Origin: Phyllobacteriaceae bacterium
GTDB taxonomy: Bacteria; Pseudomonadota; Alphaproteobacteria; Rhizobiales; Devosiaceae
Direction of reading: 5' to 3'
Assembly: GCA_012799265.1 (NCBI GenBank)
Contig: JAAZLP010000341.1
Location: forward strand, 1-18,705
DNA length: 18,705 bases
Translations under genes and position numbers: made by a program
Shown here: piece by piece, positions 7,986 through 15,534 of the stretch
Position numbering within the stretch: position 1 is the stretch's first letter
Layout: each line of letters opens with the position of its first letter
Notes under the pieces: model-generated
Databases searched by the model: none
What the model saw: only the letters and a program-made list of their open reading frames with translations
Told to the model about the DNA's origin: nothing

Positions 7986-9350
7986 ATGGGCGAATATGAA
8001 GAGGATGGGGGCGCTATCCGCGGCCCCAAGCCGTATATCGATCGGCAAACCAAGCCGACGCGAACTGGCCTCGTTTGTCCTGATGTGCGTGGACAGTCGA
8101 CTTACCACAGTATCGAATCCCGACAGGCAGAGTTTGAAGGGCTAGCTGGCGCAATCCGGCTGGACATCATCTTTTCCGAGGTCCTTCGCGTTCGCGAGGT
8201 CCGGCCGGCGACGTTCCTCGGTGCTGGCCATGTGGAAGCACTCGCTGCCAAGGTCGAGGAAGAGCATATCGAGCTGTTGCTCGTTGATGCTGCGCTGACG
8301 CCCATTCAGCAGCGCAACCTTGAACGCGAGACGGGCACCAAGGTGCTGGACCGCACGGCGCTGATCCTCGAAATCTTCGGTGAACGTGCCGCCACCCGCG
8401 AAGGTGTGCTGCAGGTCGAACTCGCCCATCTCAACTACCAGAAGGGGCGGCTTGTCCGCTCCTGGACCCACCTTGAACGCCAGCGTGGCAGCGGTGGCAT
8501 GGGTTTCATGGGTGGTCCGGGCGAAACCCAGATCGAAAGCGACCGTCGGCAGATCACCGAGCGCATCGTGCTGCTTGAGGATCGGCTGGAGAAGGTCAAG
8601 AAGACACGCGCCCAGCAGCGTCAGCAGCGCACCCTCGCCGCGATCCCGGTCGTTGCGCTCGTCGGCTACACCAATGCCGGAAAGTCCAGTCTTTTCAACA
8701 GGCTGACCGGGGCAGGGGTGTTTGCAGAGAACCTCCTCTTCGCGACCCTCGACACCACCGTCCGCAAGATCGAGCTGCCGCATGGCCGCGACGTCATGCT
8801 GAGCGATACTGTGGGTTTCGTGGCTGACCTGCCGCATGACCTTGTCGCCGCTTTCCGCGCGACGCTAGAAGAAGTCACCGACGCCGACATCATCCTCCAC
8901 GTCCGCGACATCGCCAATCCCGACCATTCCGCTCAGGCGCAGGACGTTCTGAACGTGCTGGAAGAGCTCGGCGTGTCGTCGGAGACAACGCCGATCATCG
9001 AGGTCTGGAACAAGATCGACCTCCTGGAAGAACCCGGTCTGACGCTTGCTGGAGCCACGCCAGCAGGCCGCGTCGTCGCCACCATGCCGGTTTCAGCCCA
9101 TACCGGGCAGGGCATTGAGGACCTCAAGCTCCGGATCGAGCAGATCCTGGGCGAGCAGGGTCGCACCTATCAGGTGCATGTCCCGCATGCCGCGGGCAAG
9201 GATATTGGGTGGCTTCATAGCCATTCCGAGGTCATCTCCCGCGAAGAGCCCACGGAAAAAGGTCAGGACTTTGTCGTCCGAATTGACCCGCGTCACCGCA
9301 GCGAGTTCCTCGAGCGGTTTAACGGCCGGATCTCGGACCCAGGCGTTTAA
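7986..9350 (+). CDS. hflX: GTPase HflX
   Basis: This 454-residue Obg-HflX superfamily GTPase binds 50S subunits and splits or rescues stalled ribosomes, notably under heat or antibiotic stress. The N-terminal HflX domain (about 30-200) includes the glycine-rich linker GSGGMGFMGGPGETQIESDR, a family hallmark. The G domain shows G1 GYTNAGKS at 227-234, G3 DTVGFVADLPH, G4 NKID at 342-345 and G5 VSAHTG. The last 60 residues form the usual C-terminal domain. It begins eight bases after the hfq stop with only a weak ribosome-binding site (ACGGA), which suggests coupling to hfq translation. Its stop TAA (9348-9350) overlaps the mazG stop on the other strand. Confidence 0.96.
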   Translation: MGEYEEDGGAIRGPKPYIDRQTKPTRTGLVCPDVRGQSTYHSIESRQAEFEGLAGAIRLDIIFSEVLRVREVRPATFLGAGHVEALAAKVEEEHIELLLVDAALTPIQQRNLERETGTKVLDRTALILEIFGERAATREGVLQVELAHLNYQKGRLVRSWTHLERQRGSGGMGFMGGPGETQIESDRRQITERIVLLEDRLEKVKKTRAQQRQQRTLAAIPVVALVGYTNAGKSSLFNRLTGAGVFAENLLFATLDTTVRKIELPHGRDVMLSDTVGFVADLPHDLVAAFRATLEEVTDADIILHVRDIANPDHSAQAQDVLNVLEELGVSSETTPIIEVWNKIDLLEEPGLTLAGATPAGRVVATMPVSAHTGQGIEDLKLRIEQILGEQGRTYQVHVPHAAGKDIGWLHSHSEVISREEPTEKGQDFVVRIDPRHRSEFLERFNGRISDPGV

Positions 9351-10156
9351 GCCTTGTCGCTCTTGCGAATTTCGTTCCAGTAGCCGTCGAGACGTTCAAG
9401 TCCGGCGGACGCTGGTTCGATCCCATCCACGCGACAGCGCGCCTCTACATAGTGGAAACGTCGCGTGAACTTGCTGTTGGCGTCGCGCAGCGCCGCCTCG
9501 GGATCGACGCCAGCCTTCCGCGCCAGATTGGCGACGGCAAACAGCAGATCGCCGATCTCTTCGCGCAGGGCATCAGCATCTCCGCTGGCTTCCGCTTCCG
9601 CCACTTCGGCCAGTTCCTCGGTGATCTTTTCCCGCACAGCGGGCAGATCGGGCCAGTCAAAACCAACCTTGGCCACGCGCTTGGTGAGCTTTTCGGCTCG
9701 GGCAAGGGCAGGGAGCACTTGAGGAACATCGTCGAGTATCGACGGTTCCTCATCGCCCTTGCGTGCCGCCTTGGCCGCCCGTTCCTGCGCCTTGATGGCT
9801 TCCCAGCGTTGTTCCGAAGCGGCCGAATTGCCGGCCTCCGTGTCTCCGAACACGTGCGGATGGCGTCGTATCAGCTTGTCAGTGATGGAATAAATCACAT
9901 CGCCAATGTCGAAATGACCGGCTTCGCTCGCCATCTGGGCGTGATAAATCGGCTGCAGCAGCAGATCGCCAAGCTCTTCGCGGAGATCGCCAAAATCCTC
10001 GCGCTCGATGGCGTCGGCGACCTCATAGGCTTCCTCGATCGTGTAGTGGCGGATCGAGCGGAAATCCTGTTCTAGGTCCCAAGGGCAACCGCCATCAGGA
10101 TTGCGCAGCGCGGCCATGATTTCGATGAGACGGGCAATATCACGGGACGGCTGCAT
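9347..10156 (-). CDS. mazG: Nucleoside triphosphate pyrophosphohydrolase MazG
   Basis: This all-alpha NTP pyrophosphatase of 269 residues hydrolyses (d)NTPs to the monophosphate and pyrophosphate, a house-cleaning role. It has two MazG repeats. The N-terminal one begins with GGCPWDLEQDF and carries the metal-binding EEAYEV...REELGD pattern. The C-terminal one has ITEELAEVAEAEASGD...REEIGDLLFAV. Both retain their acidic clusters, and the length is typical. The start MQPSRDIARLIEIMAALRNP fits the family N terminus, although the ribosome-binding site is poor (GCGAG). It converges on hflX, and the two stops share TTAA (9347-9350), so no terminator separates them. Confidence 0.95.
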   Translation of the reverse strand: MQPSRDIARLIEIMAALRNPDGGCPWDLEQDFRSIRHYTIEEAYEVADAIEREDFGDLREELGDLLLQPIYHAQMASEAGHFDIGDVIYSITDKLIRRHPHVFGDTEAGNSAASEQRWEAIKAQERAAKAARKGDEEPSILDDVPQVLPALARAEKLTKRVAKVGFDWPDLPAVREKITEELAEVAEAEASGDADALREEIGDLLFAVANLARKAGVDPEAALRDANSKFTRRFHYVEARCRVDGIEPASAGLERLDGYWNEIRKSDKA

Positions 10157-10405
10157 GCTGGGCTCGCTGGCTAGCGGAATCGATGGCGCATCTTATCGCG
10201 CGTGACCGCACTATGCAGGCCCATTGATGCCACAGGCACGGACGCCAGGAAGACGGCGCATGGTGATCAGATCGGTGCCCTCGGACCGGTTTGAAACAGC
10301 CGAGCACCAGATCATGACGGACGGCCAACCGGAGCAGGTCGACAGCGGCAGCTAAACAGCAAACGACGCCATGCGCATCGGTAGGCGCAGCCGCATGGTC
10401 AGACA

Positions 10406-10492
10406 TCAAGCCAACAGAATGATCGAGATAGGGGAAACCATCCAAACCAAACCGACAACACTCGTCAGCCAGCCCACATCCGTAATTCGCAT
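10406..10492 (-). CDS. Possible 28-residue hydrophobic peptide (very tentative)
   Basis: On the minus strand an ATG at 10492, inside the AT palindrome, opens a 28-codon frame ending in TGA at 10408-10406. It reads MRITDVGWLT, then a mostly hydrophobic stretch (SVVGLVWMVSPISIILLA) that could form one membrane helix. No Shine-Dalgarno sequence is apparent. I do not recognise it, and a chance frame is at least as likely. Confidence 0.15.
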   Translation of the reverse strand: MRITDVGWLTSVVGLVWMVSPISIILLA

Positions 10493-10505
10493 AATATATA
10501 TTATG
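10490..10505. repeat. Perfect 16-bp AT-rich palindrome
   Basis: CATAATATATATTATG reads the same on both strands and stands in an otherwise GC-rich region. It could be an operator for a dimeric regulator or overlap a -10 region for minus-strand transcription toward mazG. Nothing in the sequence names the binding protein. Confidence 0.6.
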
Positions 10506-10582
10506 GAACTTTTATGTGTATGAGAACGCGGCTTTTGCTGGGATTTCCGGTATCGCCACCAGCCACGCAGCTTACGCCACGA

Positions 10583-11419
10583 TCAGCGATTGAGAATGCG
10601 GCCGCTGAGAACGTCGATCTGCATGCCGTCAAAGGCCGGCGCAACATTGGCTGGCGCTTCGGCTTCCAGCGTCGCGTAGTCGAGATCGATATGCATGTCG
10701 GTCAGCACGGCCTGACGCGGTCCGACCTCGGCGATGAGTTCCAGCGTCTCCGGCAGACTCAGATGGCTTGGATGCGGCGTTAAACGCAGCGCGTCGACGA
10801 TCCAGAGATCAAGATCACGCAGCGCAGCCATAGAGCTTTGTGGCAGCGACGAGAGATCGCAGCTATAGGCCATGCCGGCGACGCGGAAGCCGAAGGCGTT
10901 GATATCGCCATGGATCATGTCGAAGGCGCGTACTGCAATGGTGCCGCCCGGACCGTCCACTTCAAGCGTGTCACCATCGGCTATGACATGCGCATTGAGG
11001 ATCGGCGGATAGGAACTGCCTGGCGGCGTCGTGAAGCAATAGCCGAAGGCTTCATGCAACCGCTGACCACAGGCCTCGGAATAATAGACGTCGACGCGCT
11101 TGCGATTGCGCAGCGCCAGCACGCGCAGGTCATCGATGCCATGGGTATGGTCGGCATGTTCATGCGTATAGAGCACGGCGTCGACCCGATCGACATTCGC
11201 GTCGAGCAGCTGCTCGCGCATGTCCGGACCGGTGTCGATCAGGATTCGCGTTGGATTTTCAACGCCTTCCGTCCAACCTTCAATCAAGAGCGAACAGCGC
11301 CGCCGACGGTTTCGGGGTTCCAGTGGATCGCAGGCGCCCCAGTCATTCCCAATGCGTGGCACGCCACCAGACGAGCCGCAGCCGAGAATGGTCGCGATGA
11401 TCCGGTCCGGTGCCGCCAT
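10583..11419 (-). CDS. MBL-fold metallo-hydrolase (PhnP-like)
   Basis: This 278-residue metallo-beta-lactamase-fold enzyme is probably a cytoplasmic phosphodiesterase-like hydrolase, but its substrate is unknown. The first strand is followed by GCGSSGGVP, and the dinuclear metal motif HEHADH lies at 86-91 (YTHEHADHTHGIDDL). Later come an aspartate in AYSCDLSSLP and a histidine in LTDMHIDLDY, as in PhnP/RNase Z-like members. The frame is open further upstream, but the ATG at 11419 (MAAPDRIIATILGCG) gives the proper N terminus and falls two bases after the tatD stop. It is the last gene of the minus-strand operon. The conserved tatD-MBL pairing in rhizobia says little about its function. Confidence 0.9.
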   Translation of the reverse strand: MAAPDRIIATILGCGSSGGVPRIGNDWGACDPLEPRNRRRRCSLLIEGWTEGVENPTRILIDTGPDMREQLLDANVDRVDAVLYTHEHADHTHGIDDLRVLALRNRKRVDVYYSEACGQRLHEAFGYCFTTPPGSSYPPILNAHVIADGDTLEVDGPGGTIAVRAFDMIHGDINAFGFRVAGMAYSCDLSSLPQSSMAALRDLDLWIVDALRLTPHPSHLSLPETLELIAEVGPRQAVLTDMHIDLDYATLEAEAPANVAPAFDGMQIDVLSGRILNR

Positions 11420-11421
11420 GC

Positions 11422-12204
11422 CTATTTGACGCCTGACTTGGCGAAGAGACGGCCAAAATTGGCGGTCGTTTCGGCGCCAACCTGTTCGAGGCTCACGCCG
11501 CGGATTTCCGCGACTTTCTCTGCCGTATGGCGGACATAGCTCGGTTCGTTCGACTGACCGCGATGCGGGATCGGCGCCAGATACGGCGCGTCGGTCTCGA
11601 CGAGATAGCGGTCGGCCGGCACGATTTTGGCGACGTCCTGGATTTCCTGGGCGTTCCTGAAGGTGATGATACCCGAAAACGAGATGTAACCGCCAAGGGC
11701 GAGGGCCCGTTCGGCCAGGTCGCGACCCGCTGTGAAACAATGGAGAACAAAGGGGAAGGCCCCCTGCCCTTTGGTCTCTTCCTCGAGGATCGCGGCCATG
11801 TCTTCGTCGGCGGAGCGGCTGTGGATAACCAGTGGAAGACCGGTGATCCGGGCGGCCGCGATGTGGCGACGGAGGCCCGTGGCCTGCGCCTCGCGCGGCG
11901 CGTTGTCGTAAAAGTAGTCGAGCCCGGCTTCGCCGATAGCAATGCAGCGCGGATGCGCACTTAGCCGAACGAGATCGTCCGTCTGGATGTGCAATTCCTG
12001 ATCCGCATTGTGCGGATGCGTGCCGACGGAGCACCAGACGTTCGGGAAACGTTCCGCGATGGCCGCATAGGTGGAAAACTTATCCACCCATGTGGAAATC
12101 GTCACCATGCCGGTGACGCCGGCGGCGGCGGCACGCGCCATGACGCCGTCGATATCGGCCGACAGCGCCTCGAAATCGAGATGGCAATGACTGTCGATCA
12201 GCAT
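11422..12204 (-). CDS. tatD: TatD-family metal-dependent hydrolase (deoxyribonuclease-type)
   Basis: TatD-like TIM-barrel nucleases use two metal ions; E. coli members act as 3'-5' exonucleases or on damaged DNA. The protein has 260 residues, the normal length. Visible metal ligands are DSHCHLD at the N terminus, Glu in IGEAGLDY, His in VIHSRSADED, His in LHCFTAG and Asp in ETDAPYLAP. The start MLIDSHCHLDF at 12204 was preferred to an upstream extension without homology. It begins one base from the metG stop and ends two bases before the MBL-hydrolase ATG, so the three genes are tightly coupled. It could be the YcfH/TatD paralogue rather than TatD proper. Confidence 0.93.
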   Translation of the reverse strand: MLIDSHCHLDFEALSADIDGVMARAAAAGVTGMVTISTWVDKFSTYAAIAERFPNVWCSVGTHPHNADQELHIQTDDLVRLSAHPRCIAIGEAGLDYFYDNAPREAQATGLRRHIAAARITGLPLVIHSRSADEDMAAILEEETKGQGAFPFVLHCFTAGRDLAERALALGGYISFSGIITFRNAQEIQDVAKIVPADRYLVETDAPYLAPIPHRGQSNEPSYVRHTAEKVAEIRGVSLEQVGAETTANFGRLFAKSGVK

Positions 12205-12205
12205 G

Positions 12206-13753
12206 CTATTCGGGCTTTTCGAGACGGGCAAAGACACCCTGCGGCACCGGCAGTTCCGTGCCGGCGACGAGCGTGTTGGCTTCACGCGCAGCGGCCAGCG
12301 TGCGCTGATCTTCCGGCACAACCAGCTGGTCAAGCAGACGCGCGGCCGAAGCCGGAACAAAGGCCTGCATCGGGATCGCCATACGGCGCACCGTGTCGGC
12401 GGTGACGTAAAGCACGGTGGCCATGCGGGTCGGGTCGGTCTTCTTCAGTGCCCAGGGTTCCTGAGCGGCAAAATAGTTATTGGCCGAGCTAAGGGCCGCG
12501 ATCACAGCGCCGGTGGCTTCGTGAACCAGCTGCTGGTCCATGGCCTTCTGCGCCGCGTCGATGGCTTCCGTGACTTCTGCGATGATGGCGTTATCCGCCT
12601 CGGTGAGGGCACCGAGTTCAGGTACCCTGCCCTCGCAGTTCTTGTTGATCATCGACAGCGATCGCTGGGCCAGGTTGCCAAGATTATTGGCGAGATCAGC
12701 GTTGACGCGGTTGACCAGCTTCTCGTTGGAATAGTCGCCATCATTGCCGAAGGACACTTCGCGCAGGAAGAAGTAGCGCACGGCATCGGGGCCGAAGGTT
12801 TCCACCAGGTGGAACGGGTCGATGACGTTGCCCAGCGACTTGCTCATCTTCTGGCCGTCAACGGTCAGGAAGCCATGAGCGAAGACGCGATGCTGCACAT
12901 CGAGGCCGGCGCTCATCAGGAATGCGGGCCAGTAGACCGTGTGGAAGCGAATGATGTCCTTGCCGATGACATGCAGGTCAGCGGGCCAGAATTTCTTGAA
13001 AAGTTCACTGTTTTCATCGGGATAGCCGACGCCGGTGATGTAATTGGTCAACGCGTCGACCCAGACATACATGACGTGGCCTTCGGCGCCCGGCACCGGA
13101 ATGCCCCAGTCGAAGGTGGTACGCGAGATCGAGAGGTCCTGGAGGCCGCTCTTCACGAAGGAGATGATCTCGTTGCGCCGTTCCTTGGGCGCGATGAAAT
13201 CCGGGTTCTCCTCATAGAGCTTGAGGAGACGATCCTGATAGGCCGACAGGCGGAAAAAATAGGTCGGTTCTTCAACCCATTCGACCTCGGCGCCCGACGG
13301 CGCGAAGCGCTTGCCGTCCTTCTCGGTCAGCTCGGATTCGTCGAAATAGGCCTCGTCACGGACCGAATACCAGCCGGCATAGGTCGACTGGAAAATGTCG
13401 CCGTCGGCGTTGGCGGCCATCTTCTTCCAGATCGCCTGGCTCGCCTCATGGTGGCGCGGCTCGGTGGTGCGGATGAAATCGTCGTTCGAAAGATTGAGCG
13501 CAGCGGCGAGCTTCTTGAACTCGCCGGCATTGCGGTCAGCCAGCTCGCGGACGGGAATCCCTTCCTTGGCCGCGGTCTGCACCATCTTGATGCCATGCTC
13601 GTCCGTACCGGTCAGGAAATAGACTTCCCTGCCCTCAAGCCGCTTCCAGCGGGCGATGGCATCGGTGGCGATCATCTCATAGGCGTGCCCGATATGCGGG
13701 GCGCCGTTGGGATAGGAAATCGCGGTCGTGACGTAAAAGGGTTTGGCGGTCAT
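12206..13753 (-). CDS. metG: Methionyl-tRNA synthetase
   Basis: This class I aminoacyl-tRNA synthetase charges tRNA-Met, including the initiator. It has 515 residues with the Rossmann core signature HIGH at 20-23 (NGAPHIGHAYEM), GTDEHG, and the KMSKS loop at 302-306 (DGQKMSKSLGNVIDP). The connective-peptide region around 115-160 (YAGWYSVRDEAYFDES) has no cysteine pairs, so the zinc knuckle is absent. The C-terminal dimerisation domain is also missing; this is the short form common in alphaproteobacteria. The anticodon-binding helical domain follows (NLAQRSLSMIN...). The start MTAKPFYVTT overlaps the holB stop as ATGA. The TAG stop is one base from the tatD ATG. Confidence 0.97.
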   Translation of the reverse strand: MTAKPFYVTTAISYPNGAPHIGHAYEMIATDAIARWKRLEGREVYFLTGTDEHGIKMVQTAAKEGIPVRELADRNAGEFKKLAAALNLSNDDFIRTTEPRHHEASQAIWKKMAANADGDIFQSTYAGWYSVRDEAYFDESELTEKDGKRFAPSGAEVEWVEEPTYFFRLSAYQDRLLKLYEENPDFIAPKERRNEIISFVKSGLQDLSISRTTFDWGIPVPGAEGHVMYVWVDALTNYITGVGYPDENSELFKKFWPADLHVIGKDIIRFHTVYWPAFLMSAGLDVQHRVFAHGFLTVDGQKMSKSLGNVIDPFHLVETFGPDAVRYFFLREVSFGNDGDYSNEKLVNRVNADLANNLGNLAQRSLSMINKNCEGRVPELGALTEADNAIIAEVTEAIDAAQKAMDQQLVHEATGAVIAALSSANNYFAAQEPWALKKTDPTRMATVLYVTADTVRRMAIPMQAFVPASAARLLDQLVVPEDQRTLAAAREANTLVAGTELPVPQGVFARLEKPE

Positions 13754-14775
13754 GCTGGCTCGGCAGGAATGGCGGACAAGGCGCGGTGCTTGCGGACGCG
13801 ATCGAAGATCACAACCAGCGTCTGCTTCATATCGAGATTGACACTGTCGGCTTCGTCCAGAAGCGCGCCTGCCTTCTCCCATAGCTCTGTGGCGGAGGCA
13901 AGACGCCTGCGATCATTGGACTGCATGGCAGCGTTTCGCGCTTCATCCGCCATCCAGTCGCCCAGGATTTCCCGGGCAAAGGACATGTCCGGTCCCTGCG
14001 GGTCGCTGCCCAGGGCATCGGCCAGCTGCAATTGTGCGGCAATGGGCGCGGCTTCGGGCGCCTGAAGCCAGAGAACCAGGGCACCGACAGGCGAATTTTC
14101 GGCCAGGGCCAGCGTTTCAAAGGCGCGGCGCGGTCGCCCACCGGCGAGCTGAAGGGCCCGGTCCAGCGAGGCAGGATCAAGGTCCGGCAAGGTGGCCGTT
14201 ACCAATGACGCCAGCAGCGCATCGTCGAGCGGGCGCAGCGCCAGATTGTGGCAGCGCGACCGGATGGTCGGCAGCAGCGAACCGGGTCGATGCGAAATGA
14301 GGAAAAACGTCGTTTCCGGCGGCGGCTCTTCCAGCGTCTTCAACAGCGCATTCGCCGCAGACGGATTGCAGTCGTCAATGCTGTCGAGAATGGCAATGCG
14401 GTGCCCAGCCCTGCCCCGCGTATGGTGCAGCCCGTCGCGCAGCTCGCGCACGTCCTCGACGCGGATGACGGAGTAGTAGCCTTTGCCATCCTTTGGTCGG
14501 CGACGAAGCACCGACAGGTTCGGATGTGACATCGCGGCGATCTGCTCGTGCACGCGATGAGGCGGCTCGTCCCCGGTCGCGGTCAGGATTGCCGCCGCCA
14601 GCTCAAACGCCAGCGTCGCCTTACCGATCCCCTGCGGACCATGCAGCATGATGGCGCCGGGAAGGCGCTTGTCCGCGAGCTGGGCGAGAATGGCGCTGCG
14701 GGCCGCGTCATGGCCGACGGCTGATTGCCTCTGCTCGGGCAGCGGCAGGCCGTCCAGTGCATTGGGATCGGTCAC
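13750..14775 (-). CDS. holB: DNA polymerase III subunit delta'
   Basis: This 341-residue clamp-loader subunit works with delta and tau/gamma to load the beta sliding clamp. The AAA+ fold shows a P-loop-like GPQGIGKAT at 46-54, AILDSIDDCNPSAANALLK (Walker B/sensor region), and the conserved LEEPPPETTFFLISHRP and SRCHNL motif that supplies the arginine finger. The four-cysteine zinc module of the E. coli protein is not present. The start is GTG at 14775 (MTDPNALDGLP), overlapping the tmk stop as GTGA. The stop overlaps metG as ATGA. The tmk-holB order is widely conserved, placing dTMP phosphorylation beside replication. Confidence 0.94.
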   Translation of the reverse strand: MTDPNALDGLPLPEQRQSAVGHDAARSAILAQLADKRLPGAIMLHGPQGIGKATLAFELAAAILTATGDEPPHRVHEQIAAMSHPNLSVLRRRPKDGKGYYSVIRVEDVRELRDGLHHTRGRAGHRIAILDSIDDCNPSAANALLKTLEEPPPETTFFLISHRPGSLLPTIRSRCHNLALRPLDDALLASLVTATLPDLDPASLDRALQLAGGRPRRAFETLALAENSPVGALVLWLQAPEAAPIAAQLQLADALGSDPQGPDMSFAREILGDWMADEARNAAMQSNDRRRLASATELWEKAGALLDEADSVNLDMKQTLVVIFDRVRKHRALSAIPAEPA

Positions 14776-15458
14776 GGTAGCGGCCTGCCGTTCAGTTCCG
14801 GAAAGCGGCTGGTGATGACACTCCAGATGGCCGCCTCAAGTTCTTCCTCGCTCTGGTCGGCTGTAATCACCACGCAGCGGTCGGGATTGGCCCTGGCAAT
14901 ATCGAGAAAGTTCTGTCTCAGGCGGCGATGAAACTCGATCTCTTCATTCTCGAACCGGTCGCCGGTTGCCTGGAGCCCATCTTCGATGGATCGCATTTCA
15001 ACACGGCGAAAAGCCACGTCCGGATCCATATCGAGGATGATCGTCAGGTCAGGCGTATGACCATCAAGCGCGAGGGTTTCGAGCGCATCGATCAGCTTGT
15101 CATCGACCCCACCCGTCAGGCCCTGATAGGCGCGCGTGGAATCGGCGAAACGGTCGGAAATCACCCATGTGCCCTGCGCCAGATTTGGCGCGATCAGCTG
15201 GGTCACATGGTCATGCCGCGCTGCCGCGAACAGCACCGCTTCTGCACCAACGCCCCAGGGCTCCGAGCGCCCCTGCAGGATGAACGCGCGGATCGCCTCT
15301 GCCTTCGGTGTACCACCCGGTTCGCGGGTGCGGACCGCCTCGATATCGTAGTGGCTGAGATTGTTGAGCAGGCGACGCACCTGAGTGGACTTGCCGACGC
15401 CTTCACCACCCTCAAAGGTGATGAAGCGGGCGGGGCGTCGATGGGGCGCTTCGAGCAT
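14772..15458 (-). CDS. tmk: Thymidylate kinase
   Basis: The enzyme phosphorylates dTMP to dTDP with ATP, an essential step in dTTP synthesis. It has 228 residues. The P-loop is GGEGVGKST at 17-25, followed by the substrate-binding TREPGGTPKAEAIR and the SDRFADSTRAYQG motif around 97-109. A lid stretch RFENEEIEFHRRL comes later. The N terminus (MLEAPHRRPARFITFEGG) is slightly longer than in E. coli. AAGGAA sits ten bases before the ATG. It leads the tightest part of the operon, overlapping holB by GTGA. A 76-base gap with a hairpin separates it from the upstream dac gene, so a second promoter or processing site is possible. Confidence 0.96.
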   Translation of the reverse strand: MLEAPHRRPARFITFEGGEGVGKSTQVRRLLNNLSHYDIEAVRTREPGGTPKAEAIRAFILQGRSEPWGVGAEAVLFAAARHDHVTQLIAPNLAQGTWVISDRFADSTRAYQGLTGGVDDKLIDALETLALDGHTPDLTIILDMDPDVAFRRVEMRSIEDGLQATGDRFENEEIEFHRRLRQNFLDIARANPDRCVVITADQSEEELEAAIWSVITSRFPELNGRPLP

Positions 15459-15477
15459 GGTCAGGCGATTCCTTGGT

Positions 15478-15500
15478 CGGCTCTCCTTTTAGGACAGCCG
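15478..15500 (-). repeat. Hairpin in the dac-tmk junction
   Basis: CGGCTCTCCT (15478-15487) and AGGACAGCCG (15491-15500) form ten-base arms with one mismatch and a three-base loop. In the minus-strand transcript the 3' arm holds AAAAGGAG, an SD-like sequence, about 25 bases before the tmk ATG. There is no T tract after it, so it is not an obvious intrinsic terminator. Confidence 0.55.
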
Positions 15501-15534
15501 GGCCGCAGGGAAAAGGTCAGGAAGGTCGCGAGGC

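Larger units (their letters stand above)
10157..10582. other. Orphan intergenic region of 426 bases
   Basis: This stretch lies between the mazG start and the end of the MBL-hydrolase gene, both on the minus strand. It should hold the mazG promoter and the end of the large minus-strand operon. Short open frames exist on both strands, including an approximately 100-codon minus-strand one overlapping the mazG start, but none has a ribosome-binding site, family motifs or a plausible protein composition. Around 10440-10520 the base composition turns AT-rich, with a perfect palindrome at 10490-10505. I saw no clear terminator with a T tract. Confidence 0.5.

Noticed and set aside
10140..10445. Minus-strand open frame of about 101 codons upstream of mazG
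   Set aside because: It overlaps the mazG start in another frame and has a His/Cys/Arg-rich, chance-like composition and no motif.
12206..13753. Missing zinc knuckle and C-terminal domain of MetRS as an anomaly
   Set aside because: The short, cysteine-free form is common in alphaproteobacteria, and HIGH and KMSKS are intact.
12203..14065. Plus-strand open frame of 620 codons antisense to metG and holB
   Set aside because: It mirrors conserved MetRS and delta' coding sequence. It has no family motifs and begins inside metG without context.
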